Assembly: GCF_006346395.1 (NCBI RefSeq) | Contig: NZ_VDMS01000002.1 | Coordinates: 310,001 to 374,000, forward strand | From: Nocardioides plantarum | GTDB taxonomy: Bacteria; Actinomycetota; Actinomycetes; Propionibacteriales; Nocardioidaceae | Length of the DNA: 64,000 nucleotides | Direction of reading: 5' to 3' | Part shown: piece after piece, positions 23,855-32,756 of the stretch | Position numbering within the stretch: the first letter of the stretch is position 1 | How the letters are laid out: each line of letters starts with the position of its first letter | Program-made: the position numbers and the translations under genes | The notes under the pieces: generated by a model | What the model was told of the DNA's origin: nothing | Databases searched by the model: none | The model's input: only the letters and a program-made list of their open reading frames with translations

Positions 23855-25042
23855 TCACCGCTCCTGTCCGACGGTCGCGGTCTCGCGGAACCGCACCCGC
23901 AGCTCGCCGTCCTCGACGCGGGCTCCAGCGACCTCGAGGCGGGTCAGGCCCGCGGGCAGGGTGAGCAGGCGGCGGTAGGAGCCGACGGTGACGACCAGCT
24001 CGTCGTGGTGACGGGCCAGCCCGATGTCGGCGCGGCGTACGCCGGGCAGCGCCAGGTGGAGCACGGCTCCCTCGCCCGGCGTGCGGGAGACCCGGAACGG
24101 GCCGGCGCCGGTGGGCGCGGCGAGCGGGTCGGTGCCGGCGTAGAGGTCGGCGGCGAGCTCGGCGAGCGCCGCGACCCCCACCGGCTCGACGGCGCGGTAC
24201 TCGGAGCGCCAGATCGGCAGCCCGGCGAAGGACTCCTCGACCTCGGCGAGCACGGCGTCCTGGGCCAGCACCCAGCGCGCGCGCCAGTCGTCGGCCCCGT
24301 CGGCGGGGAAGATCCGGTTGGCGACGACGCCGTCGACGCGGTAGCCGAAGAGCGACAGGCTGGTGTGGCTGCGCCGGGCCTCGGCGAGCACGACCTGCTC
24401 GGGGGTCATCACGATGCGCACGCTCGCCGAGGGACCCGACAGCAGGGCGTGGACCTCGCCGAGCTCGCCGTGCAGGCGCTCGAGGGCTTCGAACACGGTG
24501 CCTCCGGGCATCGGCACCCCGGCTGCGCGCGACAGCACCGGGCGCAGCGCCCTCATCACGCGCTGCTGGGTCGGGAAGACGCGCTGCATGTACCAGCCGA
24601 GGGCCTCGGGCAGCGCGAGCAGGCGCAGGGTCTCGGCGGTCGGCGCGCAGTCGACGACGATGACGTCCCACTCGCCGCGCAGGGCGTGCAGCCGCAGCTC
24701 CAGGAGCGCGAGGACCTCCTCGGCACCGGGGATGACAGTGAGCTCCTCGGCCGCGACGGGGTCGACCCCGGCGCCGTCGAGCACCGAGAGGAGGTAGCCC
24801 TGCACCTCGGCCCACGACTGCTCGAAGCGCAGCTGGGCGTCGACCTGCTGCACGAACAGCCCGTCGGCCACCTCGGTCGGCTCCGGGCCGACGACGGCGC
24901 CGAACGCGTCGCCCAGCGAGTGCGCGGCGTCGGTCGACAGCACCAGGGTGCGCCGGCCCGCGGCCGCGGCGAGCGCGGCGGTGCCGGCGGCGACAGTGGA
25001 CTTGCCGACGCCACCCTTGCCGGTGAACAGGACGATACGCAC
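23855..25042 (-). CDS. ArsA-like ATPase with C-terminal Hsp20-like domain
   Basis: A 395-residue P-loop ATPase of the ArsA/Get3 group. Walker A is FTGKGGVGKST (6-16), the A-prime segment STDAAHSLGDAFG, and IVVDCAPTAETLRLLALPE carries switch II. The last 80 residues (from about 310; VLHLALPGVRRADIGLARHHDELVVTVGSYRRLL) resemble the ArsA_HSP20 domain. No arsenite pump or arsenic-binding cysteine set is present, so protein targeting or an unknown ATP-driven step is more likely than arsenic export. The GTG start follows the lipid-binding-fold gene by 24 bases. The operon also holds two sugar kinases. Confidence 0.88.
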   Translation of the reverse strand: MRIVLFTGKGGVGKSTVAAGTAALAAAAGRRTLVLSTDAAHSLGDAFGAVVGPEPTEVADGLFVQQVDAQLRFEQSWAEVQGYLLSVLDGAGVDPVAAEELTVIPGAEEVLALLELRLHALRGEWDVIVVDCAPTAETLRLLALPEALGWYMQRVFPTQQRVMRALRPVLSRAAGVPMPGGTVFEALERLHGELGEVHALLSGPSASVRIVMTPEQVVLAEARRSHTSLSLFGYRVDGVVANRIFPADGADDWRARWVLAQDAVLAEVEESFAGLPIWRSEYRAVEPVGVAALAELAADLYAGTDPLAAPTGAGPFRVSRTPGEGAVLHLALPGVRRADIGLARHHDELVVTVGSYRRLLTLPAGLTRLEVAGARVEDGELRVRFRETATVGQER

Positions 25043-25066
25043 GTCTGGACCTGGGACAGCCGGGCG

Positions 25067-25516
25067 TCAGCCCAGCGACTCGACGCGCTGCTTGAGGCCC
25101 TTCAACGCGGTGTCGATGAGGATCTTCTCGCCCTTGCGCTTGATCATCCCGATCATCGGGATCGACACGTCGAGGGCCAGCCGGTAGGTCACCTCGGTGC
25201 GACCGCCACCGAGGTCGTCGAGCACGTAGGCCCCGTCGAGCGCCTTGAGCATCTTGCCCTCGACGAGGGTCCAGGTGACCTGGCGGTCGCCGTCCCACAC
25301 GTAGGCGAGGGTGTACTCGTCCTTGACCGGCGCCACGTCGAGGGTGAAGAACACCTCGCGCGCGCGGTCGGACTGCTCACCGGCGAACGACGAGCGCACG
25401 TCGGCGACCTTCACGCCCTTGGCCCACGTGGGGTAGGCGGGGAAGTCGGCGATCACGTCCATCACCGCCGAGGGCGGGGCGTCGACCACGATCGACGAGG
25501 TGGTCTGCTCCGGCAC
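25067..25516 (-). CDS. SRPBCC-family protein (polyketide cyclase/dehydrase-like)
   Basis: A 149-residue START/Bet v1-like protein: SSIVVDAPPSAVMDVIADFPAYPTWAKGVK at the N-terminus, strands with TEVTYRLALDVSIPMIG, and a long C-terminal helix (ALKGLKQRVESLG). These proteins bind lipids or other hydrophobic ligands in a cavity. I take GTG 25516 as the start because the conserved fold begins there and an AGAGAGG sequence lies nine bases upstream; longer versions add a Pro/Arg-rich extension that spans the divergent promoter. First gene of the operon with the ArsA-like ATPase, divergent from the acyl-CoA ligase; a joint role in lipid handling is only a suggestion. Confidence 0.85.
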   Translation of the reverse strand: MPEQTTSSIVVDAPPSAVMDVIADFPAYPTWAKGVKVADVRSSFAGEQSDRAREVFFTLDVAPVKDEYTLAYVWDGDRQVTWTLVEGKMLKALDGAYVLDDLGGGRTEVTYRLALDVSIPMIGMIKRKGEKILIDTALKGLKQRVESLG

Positions 25517-25637
25517 TGGGGTGACCTCTCTCGTCGCGGGTGGCCGCAGGATCTGGGGCTTGTCGGAGGCTACCGGATGCGTCGCCCACGACGACCGGCG
25601 CGCCGGTCGGTGGTCGGCACGGTGCACAATCGGCGAC

Positions 25638-27530
25638 GTGCGTGAGTACTCGACACCCCTGACGGTCGACCGACCCACCACCGGCAACCTCACCGACGAC
25701 GTCGTGCGCAACGCCGCCGAGGCTCCCGAGGCGGTCGTGCTGGCCCGCCGTACCCGCGTCCCGGGCGATGGCAGCACCGACGGCACCGACGACACCGCCT
25801 GGCAGGACGTGACCGCGGCGCGGTTCCTGGCCGAGGTCCGTGCCGCCGCCAAGGGCCTCCTCGCCGCGGGCGTCGGACCCGGCGACCGGGTCGCCCTGAT
25901 CTGCGCCACCCGCTGGGAGTGGACGCTGCTCGACTACGCGATCTGGTTCGCCGGGGCCGTCACCGTGCCGATCTACGAGACGTCCTCGGTCGAGCAGGTC
26001 GAGTGGATCCTGCGCGACTCGGGGGCGGTCGCGGTCCTCGCCGAGGGGCCCGACCACCTGACGCGGATCGCCTCGGTGCGCTCGGGGCTCGACGCGCTGC
26101 GTCACGTGTGGGCGATCGACGCCGGTCCTGACGCCGGCCCCGACGCGGGTCCTGGCGACGGCGCGATCGACGTGCTGACCCGCCTCGGTGCCGACGTCGC
26201 CGACGCCGACCTCGACGTACGCCGGGAGGCCGCGACGCCCGAGAGCCTGGCGACGCTGATCTACACGTCCGGCACGACCGGACGCCCCAAGGGCTGCATG
26301 CTCACCCACGGCAACTTCCTCACCGAGATCGGCGTTGCCGTCCACGAGCTCGACGCGCTCTTCACGCCCGGCGACGACGGCGCCCAACCCTCGACGCTGC
26401 TGTTCCTCCCCCTCGCCCACGTCTTCGCGCGGATCATCCAGATCGGGGCGATCCGGTCGCGGGTGCGACTGGGCCACAGCAGCGACATCCGCAACCTCGT
26501 GACGTCCCTGCAGGAGTTCCAGCCCACGTTCGTGCTGGCCGTCCCGCGGGTCTTCGAGAAGGTGTTCAACACCGCCTCCCAGCGCGCCACCGCCGACGGC
26601 CGCGGCAAGATCTTCGACCGCGCGACCGAGACCGCGATCGCGTGGTCGCGTGGCCTCGACGGCCCCAAGGGCCGCGCGTCGCCCGCCGTACGCCTGCGGC
26701 ACGCGGCGTTCGACCGCCTGGTCTACGCCAAGCTGCGCGAGGCCCTCGGGGGCCGGTGCACCTACGCCGTCTCGGGCGGCGCCCCGCTCGGCGAGCGCCT
26801 CGGGCACTTCTACCGCGGCATCGGCCTGATCGTCCTGGAGGGCTACGGGCTCACCGAGACCACGGCCGCGGTGACGGTCAACCTGCCCGAGGCCCAGCGG
26901 GTGGGCAGCGTGGGTCGCCCGATCCCCGGGACGGCGGTGCGGGTCGCCGACGACGGCGAGCTGCTGTTCCGCGGTGGCCAGGTCTTCACGGGCTACTGGA
27001 ACGACGCCGTGGCCACGGCCGAGGCGATCGAGCCCGACGGGTGGTTCCACACCGGCGACGTGGGCGAGGTCGACGACGAGGGGTTCGTGCGCATCACCGG
27101 CCGCAAGAAGGAGATCCTGGTGACCGCCGGCGGCAAGAACGTCGCCCCCGCCGTCCTCGAGGACCGGCTGCGCGCGCACGCGCTGGTCAGCCAGGCCCTG
27201 GTGGTCGGCGACCGTCAGCCCTTCATCGCGGCGCTGGTCACCCTCGACGCCGAGGCACTCCCGCTGTGGGCCGAGGCCCACGGCAAGACCGGACGCAAGG
27301 GAGCCGGGCTCGCCGAGGACCTCGTCGACGACCCCGACCTGCTCGCCGAGATCCAGCGTGGTGTCGACGACGCCAACGCCGCGGTCTCCAAGGCCGAGGC
27401 GATCCGCAAGTTCCGGGTGCTCGCGACCGACTGGACCGAGGAGGACGGGCAGCTGACGCCCAGCCTCAAGCTGCGTCGCAACGTGGTGACGCGCGAGCTC
27501 AAGGACGAGATCGCCGCGCTCTACCTCTGA
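25638..27530 (+). CDS. Long-chain fatty acyl-CoA ligase (AMP-forming)
   Basis: A 630-residue adenylate-forming enzyme that activates fatty acids with ATP and CoA. The P-loop is YTSGTTGRPKG (A3), followed by HGN, EGYGLTETTAAVTVN (A5), GDVGEVDDEGFVRITGRKKEI (A7-A8) and, after an insertion, SLKLRRNVV with the terminal Lys. The length and the long C-terminal insertion match the FadD15/eukaryotic-type long-chain ligases. A short direct repeat (GPDAGPDAGPGDG) lies near residue 170. The GTG is preceded at seven bases by CACAAT (25625-25630), so the mRNA is probably leaderless. Divergent from the SRPBCC gene. Confidence 0.93.
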   Translation: MREYSTPLTVDRPTTGNLTDDVVRNAAEAPEAVVLARRTRVPGDGSTDGTDDTAWQDVTAARFLAEVRAAAKGLLAAGVGPGDRVALICATRWEWTLLDYAIWFAGAVTVPIYETSSVEQVEWILRDSGAVAVLAEGPDHLTRIASVRSGLDALRHVWAIDAGPDAGPDAGPGDGAIDVLTRLGADVADADLDVRREAATPESLATLIYTSGTTGRPKGCMLTHGNFLTEIGVAVHELDALFTPGDDGAQPSTLLFLPLAHVFARIIQIGAIRSRVRLGHSSDIRNLVTSLQEFQPTFVLAVPRVFEKVFNTASQRATADGRGKIFDRATETAIAWSRGLDGPKGRASPAVRLRHAAFDRLVYAKLREALGGRCTYAVSGGAPLGERLGHFYRGIGLIVLEGYGLTETTAAVTVNLPEAQRVGSVGRPIPGTAVRVADDGELLFRGGQVFTGYWNDAVATAEAIEPDGWFHTGDVGEVDDEGFVRITGRKKEILVTAGGKNVAPAVLEDRLRAHALVSQALVVGDRQPFIAALVTLDAEALPLWAEAHGKTGRKGAGLAEDLVDDPDLLAEIQRGVDDANAAVSKAEAIRKFRVLATDWTEEDGQLTPSLKLRRNVVTRELKDEIAALYL

Positions 27531-27546
27531 GCCGCCGCCTCCACGT

Positions 27547-27601
27547 CGTCCCGCTGTCGTCCCGCTGTCGTCCCGCTGCCGTCCTGCTGCCGGCCTGCTG
27601 C
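27547..27601. repeat. Five 11-bp tandem repeats, followed by a hairpin
   Basis: Units of CGTCCCGCTGT, with drift to CGGCCTGCTGC in the last copy, run head to tail just after the acyl-CoA ligase stop. Directly behind them 27602-27633 can fold into a stem (CCGGCC and GAATCG arms paired with CGATTC and GGCCGG, with an internal loop), a possible terminator. The remainder of the 213-base gap shows nothing else clear. Confidence 0.55.
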
Positions 27602-27743
27602 CGGCCCGAATCGTCGCGATTCCCGGCCGGAGGAGCGTCGCGGCCCCTAGGGTGGCTGCGACCAACGGAGACGTGTGGCGTGTGATCGCGCCGCCGGTCG
27701 AGCGAGAGGCTCTGCCTGTGTGGACCGGTCGGGACCGTCCCCG

Positions 27744-29261
27744 ATGACCGAACGACGCGCCCTGCGGATCACCGTCGGCGCCCGGCTGTTCGCCCTGCTC
27801 GCCATCGGCGCTCCGGTCCTCTACGAGCACGACCGCGCGGCGGTCGTCGCCCTGGTCGGGCTCTCCGCCATCTGGGTCGTCGCCAGCCTCCTCGAGCGGC
27901 TGCCGACCCACACCGTCGCGGCGCTGACCGCCGAGGCGGTGCTGACCGGGGTGGCGTGCGGTGCCGCCATCGGGTCGACCGAGGCCGTCCTGCTGGCGCT
28001 CGCCGTGCCGCCGTTCGTCGCTGCCGTCGTCCGCGGCGCCCTCGGCGCCCTGCTGGCGCTGGGAGCCGAGCTGGCCACCGCGGTCGGTCTCGTCCTGGTC
28101 CTGGGAGAGGACCTCTCGGCCGACGAGAGCTTCGCCCTCTTCACGTGGAGCGTGGGGGCCTTGGGCCTGGGCATGATCGGCACCTTCCTGCACGCCAGCT
28201 TCCAGTCGCAGACCGACGAGCTGGCCCCCTACCTCGACGCCCAGCGGCTCCTGCGGCAGCTGGTCGACCTGTCCTCCGACCTCAGCTCCGGTCTCGACGT
28301 GGCCTCGCTGGCCGGCGCCATGGCCAGCGAGGTCGGGGACCGGCTGCCCACGACCGAGCTCGCGATCTACGTGCCGCGCGGGGAGGTCCTCGTCCCGCTG
28401 GTCTCCCACGGCGGCGTCGACGACCGGGGCACCCGCGGCCGGGCCGAGCAACTGGCGCTCGAGTCGTGGGCCCGGTCGGCGCCCATCGTCGACGAGCACG
28501 TCTTCGCGTTCCCGCTCGGCTCCTCCGTGGTGGTCGCCGGACGGCTCTCGCCCTCGGCCGGCCTCGACGTCGCCGAGGTCGAGCGCACCATCCTCGGGCT
28601 TCCTCGACTCCTCGAGGCCAAGTCGGTCCAGCTCGACACCGCGCTGCTCTTCGCCGACTTCCGCGACTCCGCCTCGGCCGACGAGCGCAAGCGCCTGGCC
28701 CGGGAGATGCACGACGGCGTGGCCCAGGACATCGCGTCCCTCGGCTACCTGGTCGACGCCCTCGCCGCCCGGCCGGCCGACGAGGCGCAGGCCGGGATGC
28801 TCGTCCTGCTGCGCGACCGGATCAGCAACATCGTGGCCGAGGTCCGCCAGTCGGTGCTCACCCTGCGCACCAGCATCGGCGAGGCCGACACCCTCGGGGT
28901 CGCGATCGGGGCCGTCGCCCGCCACCTCAGCGAGTCCTCCCAGATCCCGATCCAGGTGACCCTCGACGAGCACTCCACCCGGCTGCGGCCCGAGGTCGAG
29001 GCCGAGCTGTTCCGGATCACCCAGGAGGCGATGAACAACGCGATCAAGCACGCCGAGTGCACCAAGGTCGAGGTGCACTGCCAGGTGCACGCTCCCTCGG
29101 CCCTGATCACGATCACCGACGACGGCCGGGGCCTGCAGCCTCCGCGCAGCGACTCCCACGGGTTGAAGATCATGCGCGAGCGCGCGCGGCTCGCGCGTGC
29201 CGACCTCGCGATCATCGACCGCCCCGAGGGCGGGCTCCGGGTCACGGTCAGGCTCGCGTGA
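27744..29261 (+). CDS. Membrane sensor histidine kinase (NarL-type partner)
   Basis: A 505-residue kinase. Six or so hydrophobic segments occupy residues 8-155, a GAF-like region spans about 175-300 (LSSGLDVASLAGAMASEVGDRL onward), the HisKA_3 box REMHDGVAQDIASLGYLVD puts the phospho-His at about 323, and the ATPase domain has EAMNNAIKHA, DDGRGL and HGLKIMRERA. It is followed 75 bases later by a matching LuxR-type regulator and then by a Flp-type pilin gene, so it may control that surface structure. ATG 27744 is chosen over an upstream start that adds a cysteine/arginine-rich 23-residue leader. Confidence 0.9.
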   Translation: MTERRALRITVGARLFALLAIGAPVLYEHDRAAVVALVGLSAIWVVASLLERLPTHTVAALTAEAVLTGVACGAAIGSTEAVLLALAVPPFVAAVVRGALGALLALGAELATAVGLVLVLGEDLSADESFALFTWSVGALGLGMIGTFLHASFQSQTDELAPYLDAQRLLRQLVDLSSDLSSGLDVASLAGAMASEVGDRLPTTELAIYVPRGEVLVPLVSHGGVDDRGTRGRAEQLALESWARSAPIVDEHVFAFPLGSSVVVAGRLSPSAGLDVAEVERTILGLPRLLEAKSVQLDTALLFADFRDSASADERKRLAREMHDGVAQDIASLGYLVDALAARPADEAQAGMLVLLRDRISNIVAEVRQSVLTLRTSIGEADTLGVAIGAVARHLSESSQIPIQVTLDEHSTRLRPEVEAELFRITQEAMNNAIKHAECTKVEVHCQVHAPSALITITDDGRGLQPPRSDSHGLKIMRERARLARADLAIIDRPEGGLRVTVRLA

Positions 29262-29335
29262 TGCCCCGGTGACCCGCACCCGCCACCGTTCGACCGCCCG
29301 GCCCACCGGCCGGCCCCGCCTGAAAGAGTCGTCTC

Positions 29336-29989
29336 ATGAGTGACCACCCCATCCGTCTGCTCCTCGTCGACGACCACGACCTCATCCGCAGCGGCCTGGG
29401 CGCGGTCATCGACCTCGAGGACGACATGGACGTCGTGGGCTCGGCCGGCTCGGTCACCGAGGCCGTGGCGCAGTACGAGGCGCTCTCCCCCGACGTCGTG
29501 ATCGCCGACCTGCAGCTGCAGGACGGCACCGGGCTCGACATCGTGCGGACCATCCGCAAGTCGAGCAACGAGACGGGCCTGATCGTCCTCACGATGCACT
29601 CGGGCGACGACCAGATCTTCGCGGCCATGCAGGCCGGCGCCTCCGGGTTCGTCGGCAAGGACGCGCCGTCCGCCGAGGTCGTCAAGGCCGCCCGGCACGC
29701 CTTCGTCTCCCCCCGTGCGTTCGTCTGCGCCGGCCTCGTGGGCGCGATGATGCGCCGGGCGTCGGGCGAGTCGACCAACCTGACCGAGCGCGAGCACGAC
29801 GTGCTCCTGCTCCTCGCCGACGGGCTCGGCGCCAGCGCGATCGGCGAGCGGCTCTTCCTCAGCGAGTCGACCGCCAAGTCCCACATCGCCCGCATCTACC
29901 AGAAGCTCGGCGCGGCCAACCGGGCCCAGGCCCTGGTGACCGCCATGCGCATCGGCCTGCTGTCGAGCATCCAGCCCACCGAGCGGTGA
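29336..29989 (+). CDS. NarL/LuxR-family response regulator
   Basis: A 217-residue response regulator: receiver with LLVDDHD and phospho-Asp58 (VVIADLQLQDG), Lys in FVGKDAP, and a LuxR helix-turn-helix (NLTEREHDVLLLLADGLGASAIGERLFLSESTAKSHIARI) at about 147-205. It pairs with the kinase just upstream. A 6-6-6 inverted repeat 44 bases after its stop, ahead of the pilin gene, is a candidate binding site. Start: ATG 29336 at the conserved receiver beginning, with GAAAGAG upstream. Confidence 0.93.
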   Translation: MSDHPIRLLLVDDHDLIRSGLGAVIDLEDDMDVVGSAGSVTEAVAQYEALSPDVVIADLQLQDGTGLDIVRTIRKSSNETGLIVLTMHSGDDQIFAAMQAGASGFVGKDAPSAEVVKAARHAFVSPRAFVCAGLVGAMMRRASGESTNLTEREHDVLLLLADGLGASAIGERLFLSESTAKSHIARIYQKLGAANRAQALVTAMRIGLLSSIQPTER

Positions 29990-30032
29990 CCCTGCGTGGG
30001 CCCGACGGGGCCCGTGTGATGCCCCGGCCCCG

Positions 30033-30050
30033 CTAGTCACAAAGGACTAG
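30033..30050. promoter_or_regulatory. Candidate operator upstream of the pilin gene
   Basis: CTAGTC (30033-30038), six bases, GACTAG (30045-30050): a perfect inverted repeat in the 209-base gap between the response regulator and the pilin. NarL-type regulators bind short inverted repeats, so the preceding regulator is the natural candidate. No clear -10/-35 pair was assigned. The rest of the gap, 30051-30198, shows only the Shine-Dalgarno sequence AGGAGA at 30188-30193. Confidence 0.5.
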
Positions 30051-30198
30051 GGACGTCGACGCGTTCTGCTGATGGCAGCCCGCAGCGCAGCCGCGAGGAT
30101 GCGCTCGGGGACGTCGTGCCCCGCACTCGCACGGCACCTCGCACCACACCCCCGTGGCCGCCGGCAGCCCCGGAGCCACGCACCCCTAGGAGACCACC

Positions 30199-30366
30199 GT
30201 GCTCGCCTACGCACGCATCCTGCTGCAGGCCCGCCTGGCCGTGCGGCACGAGCGCGGTGTCTCCGCCGTCGACTACGGCCTGCTCGTGACCGGTATCGCT
30301 GCGGTCGTCGTCCTGGTCGCGGTCGCGTTCGGCGGCGACATCCTCGACGCCCTCACCGACGGCTGA
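30199..30366 (+). CDS. Flp-family type IVb pilin-like small protein
   Basis: A 55-residue protein read as a basic N-terminus of about 18 residues (ending RHERG), then VSAVDYGLLVTGIAAVVVLVAVAFGG and a short acidic end. This is the Flp/Tad pilin pattern: prepilin cleavage after Gly, then a residue +5 acid, Tyr and a hydrophobic stretch. The invariant +5 Glu is Asp here. GTG start with AGGAGA at six bases. No prepilin peptidase or Tad secretion genes are in the window, so assembly genes must lie elsewhere, or the protein acts alone in the membrane. It follows a two-component pair and a candidate operator. Confidence 0.75.
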   Translation: MLAYARILLQARLAVRHERGVSAVDYGLLVTGIAAVVVLVAVAFGGDILDALTDG

Positions 30367-30387
30367 CGCCGACCACTCGATCGGGGG

Positions 30388-31617
30388 TCAGCCCTGGGGA
30401 GCCGCGCCGGGCAGTGTCCTCAGCCGCTCACGCCACCCGCGGAGCAGGTCGGCCTCGGACCAGTCCAAGTCACGACGCAGCTCGGCCGCGAACGGCTTCC
30501 CGTCGCTCACGGACTCGTAGAGCCTCAGCAGGGCCTCGGGCCCGCGCCGCCCGGCGAGCGCGACGCACGCCAGCCAGGACGCCTCGTAGACCGCGCCCAG
30601 GTGGGGTCCCCCGGTGTCGAACTCGGCCGAGGTCGGGAGCTCGGTCGGCAGGCCGTCGTCGCGCACCTGCCGGGCGACCTGGCCCGCCGTCGTGGTCAGC
30701 GGGAGCGTCGTACGGCGCAGGGCGACGTAGTCGGCGAACCCCTCGGTCAGCCAGGTCGGCGCCTTGCTGAGCGGGGCGTCCGTGGCGACATGCGTCGCCT
30801 CGTGGGCCAGGACGACGTCCTGGCCGTCCTTCCCCAGCTCGTCGAACACGTCGGGGTTGACGAACACGTGGCTCGGCGCACCCTCCTCGATCGTGCCGCC
30901 GGACCCCGTCACCGCCGCGATCTGGGCGTAGTAGCCGTCCTCGGCCCCCAGGGCCGCCTCGAGGGCGCCCACGTCGGCCGGCACCTCGAGGACCAGACGC
31001 GGTCGCCACGTGCGGACCACGCTGGACACCGTCGGGACGGCCGCCCGGGCCCGGCGGACGTAGGTCGCCAGGTCGACGCCGTCCGCCGCGACGACCAGCA
31101 GGTCGGCGGTCCGGCTGACCTGCATCGGCCCGCTCATCCAGACCGGCGTGCGCAGGTCGCCGCCGCCCACGCCGGCCACCACGACGCCGTCGGCGGTCGA
31201 CCGGAACCGGAACGACACCTCGGTCGAGCTGGGCTCGGGATCGAAGCCGGCGTAGGCCCAGGTGACGTCGACGGCGGCCGCCCACGTGCCGTCGGCGGCG
31301 GGGCCGCCGTCAGCGTCGATGTAGCGCAGCGCGACGTCGCTCAGCCGGGCCTGCGCGGCCACGTCGGCCAGGTCGCCGAGCCGGTCGACGGTCGCGGTGT
31401 CGTCGGCTGCGGCCAGCGCGGTGGCCGCCGCACGGTCCCGTGCCCCGAGGGCCGTGGCCAGGCGTTGCAGGGCCCGCGCCGCACCCGCGGGATCGATCGC
31501 CGCGGGCCTCGCGCTCGGCTGCGGGACGACGTACGGCTCGTCCTGGTCGTCGGGGACCGCCAGCCTCCAGACGAGGAGCGCGGCGACCAGGGCCACCAAC
31601 AGCAGAGGACCGGCCAC
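30388..31617 (-). CDS. Membrane-anchored HExxH metallopeptidase-like protein
   Basis: A 409-residue protein with one N-terminal membrane helix (LLLVALVAALLVWRLAV), an extracytoplasmic domain of about 210 residues (NTF2-like in feel, with WAAAVDVTWAYAGFDPE) and a C-terminal gluzincin-like domain: VVLAHEATHVATDAPL gives the zinc motif HEATH, followed by PTWLTEGFADYVALR with the third-ligand Glu. This is the peptidase MA-like family; proteolysis is likely but unproven. The start is uncertain: GTG 31617 lies just before the membrane helix, while the frame is open further to about 31662 (SDVQHPRTGRPRWW), where only a CTG could start. It follows the NlpC gene closely and is convergent with the pilin. 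Confidence 0.8.
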   Translation of the reverse strand: MAGPLLLVALVAALLVWRLAVPDDQDEPYVVPQPSARPAAIDPAGAARALQRLATALGARDRAAATALAAADDTATVDRLGDLADVAAQARLSDVALRYIDADGGPAADGTWAAAVDVTWAYAGFDPEPSSTEVSFRFRSTADGVVVAGVGGGDLRTPVWMSGPMQVSRTADLLVVAADGVDLATYVRRARAAVPTVSSVVRTWRPRLVLEVPADVGALEAALGAEDGYYAQIAAVTGSGGTIEEGAPSHVFVNPDVFDELGKDGQDVVLAHEATHVATDAPLSKAPTWLTEGFADYVALRRTTLPLTTTAGQVARQVRDDGLPTELPTSAEFDTGGPHLGAVYEASWLACVALAGRRGPEALLRLYESVSDGKPFAAELRRDLDWSEADLLRGWRERLRTLPGAAPQG

Positions 31618-31673
31618 CCACCATCGTGGTCGGCCGGTCCTCGGGTGCTGGACGTCGCTCAGCTGGGTGCCGG

Positions 31674-32729
31674 TCAGCCGGGCCGGACGGCGCCGGAGAA
31701 CGGCATCGAGAAGACGCTGGCGATGCGGACGCCGGTGCCGGGGTTGGCCGCGTCGACGATCTGGCCGTTGCCGATGAAGATGCCGACGTGGCTGATCGGG
31801 CTGTAGTAGAAGACCAGGTCGCCGGGCTGCAGGTCGGAGGCGGCGACGGGGGTGCCGGTGCCGGACTGGGCGCTCGAGGAGTGCGGGAGCGACACGCCGG
31901 CCTGGGCCCAGGCCATCATCGTGAGCCCCGAGCAGTCGAAGGCGTCGGGGCCGGCGGCACCGTGGACGTAGGCGTCGCCGACCTGCGCGAGGGCGTACTG
32001 GACCGCGGCGGAGGCGCGACCCGAGACCGGGACGTCCGGGGGGGTCCGCGTGGTGGTGTCGCGCGAGGTGGTGTCGGGGCGGTCCTGCGTGCCGGCGGGC
32101 GGCTGCGGGGTCCGGGTCTCGCGGGCCTCGGCGGCCTGGAGGGCCGCGCGCTCGTCGGCCTGGAGCTCACCGAGGAGCTCCTTGGCGTCGCCGAGCTTGT
32201 CGTCGACCGTGGACTTCTCGGTGGCCAGCTTCTTCTCGAGCTTGGCGACCTGGGCGATCCGGTCCTCGGTGGCGTCGCGGCGCAGCGAGAGCGCCTGGAG
32301 CCCGGTGGCGTAGTCGTCGAACAGGCTCTGCTGGAGCTGGCGGTAGGTCGACAGCGTCGAGACGTCGGACAGGAAGCCGTCCACGTCACCGGCGGTGGCC
32401 ACCTGGCTCACCAGACCGAGGTCGCCGCCGCCGGACTGGCGCAGCACCGAGCGCCGGGCCTCGCGCCGCATCGCGTCGAGCGACGTCTCGGCCCGCTTCT
32501 CGTCGGCCTTGACCGAGCCGAGGTCGGCCTTGAGGTCGTCGAGCTGGATCTTGACCGCGTTGTAGCGCTCGGAAGCCTGCTCGGCCTCGCGGTAGAGCCG
32601 GTCCACGCGGGTCTTGACGTCCTTGACATCGGGCTCGGCCTGGGCCGGCGAGCTGGACACGAGACCAAGACTCGCGACGAGCGCGACTCCCGTCACGGCG
32701 GAGGCGAGGCGCGTCCGAGGGCTGATCAC
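31674..32729 (-). CDS. Secreted NlpC/P60 peptidoglycan hydrolase with coiled coil
   Basis: A 351-residue RipA/RipC-like cell-wall endopeptidase. A signal peptide (about 1-30, ending AQA) precedes a coiled-coil region (about 35-205), a Thr/Pro-rich linker, and the NlpC/P60 domain: AFDCSGLTMMAW with catalytic Cys, and SHVGIFIGNGQIVDA with catalytic His. It probably cuts stem peptides during growth or division. The GTG at 32729 is chosen because the region upstream is a c-di-AMP riboswitch; the longer frame to 32795 would translate the switch itself. AAAGGA lies about 14 bases upstream. Expression should fall or rise with c-di-AMP, as for other wall hydrolases. Confidence 0.92.
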   Translation of the reverse strand: MISPRTRLASAVTGVALVASLGLVSSSPAQAEPDVKDVKTRVDRLYREAEQASERYNAVKIQLDDLKADLGSVKADEKRAETSLDAMRREARRSVLRQSGGGDLGLVSQVATAGDVDGFLSDVSTLSTYRQLQQSLFDDYATGLQALSLRRDATEDRIAQVAKLEKKLATEKSTVDDKLGDAKELLGELQADERAALQAAEARETRTPQPPAGTQDRPDTTSRDTTTRTPPDVPVSGRASAAVQYALAQVGDAYVHGAAGPDAFDCSGLTMMAWAQAGVSLPHSSSAQSGTGTPVAASDLQPGDLVFYYSPISHVGIFIGNGQIVDAANPGTGVRIASVFSMPFSGAVRPG

Positions 32730-32756
32730 AGCGGCGGTGGGTCCTTTGCGTTGTCG

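Noticed and set aside
23855..25042. Arsenite export ATPase
   Set aside because: The ArsA-type fold is present, but there is no arsenic-binding cysteine set, no arsB/arsR nearby and a C-terminal Hsp20-like domain, so arsenic export is not supported.
25377..29306. Very long open frame of about 1300 codons on the minus strand
   Set aside because: It is antisense to the acyl-CoA ligase and histidine kinase genes, composed of low-complexity Arg/Gly/Val/Asp text and has no domain pattern. It is a by-product of high GC content.
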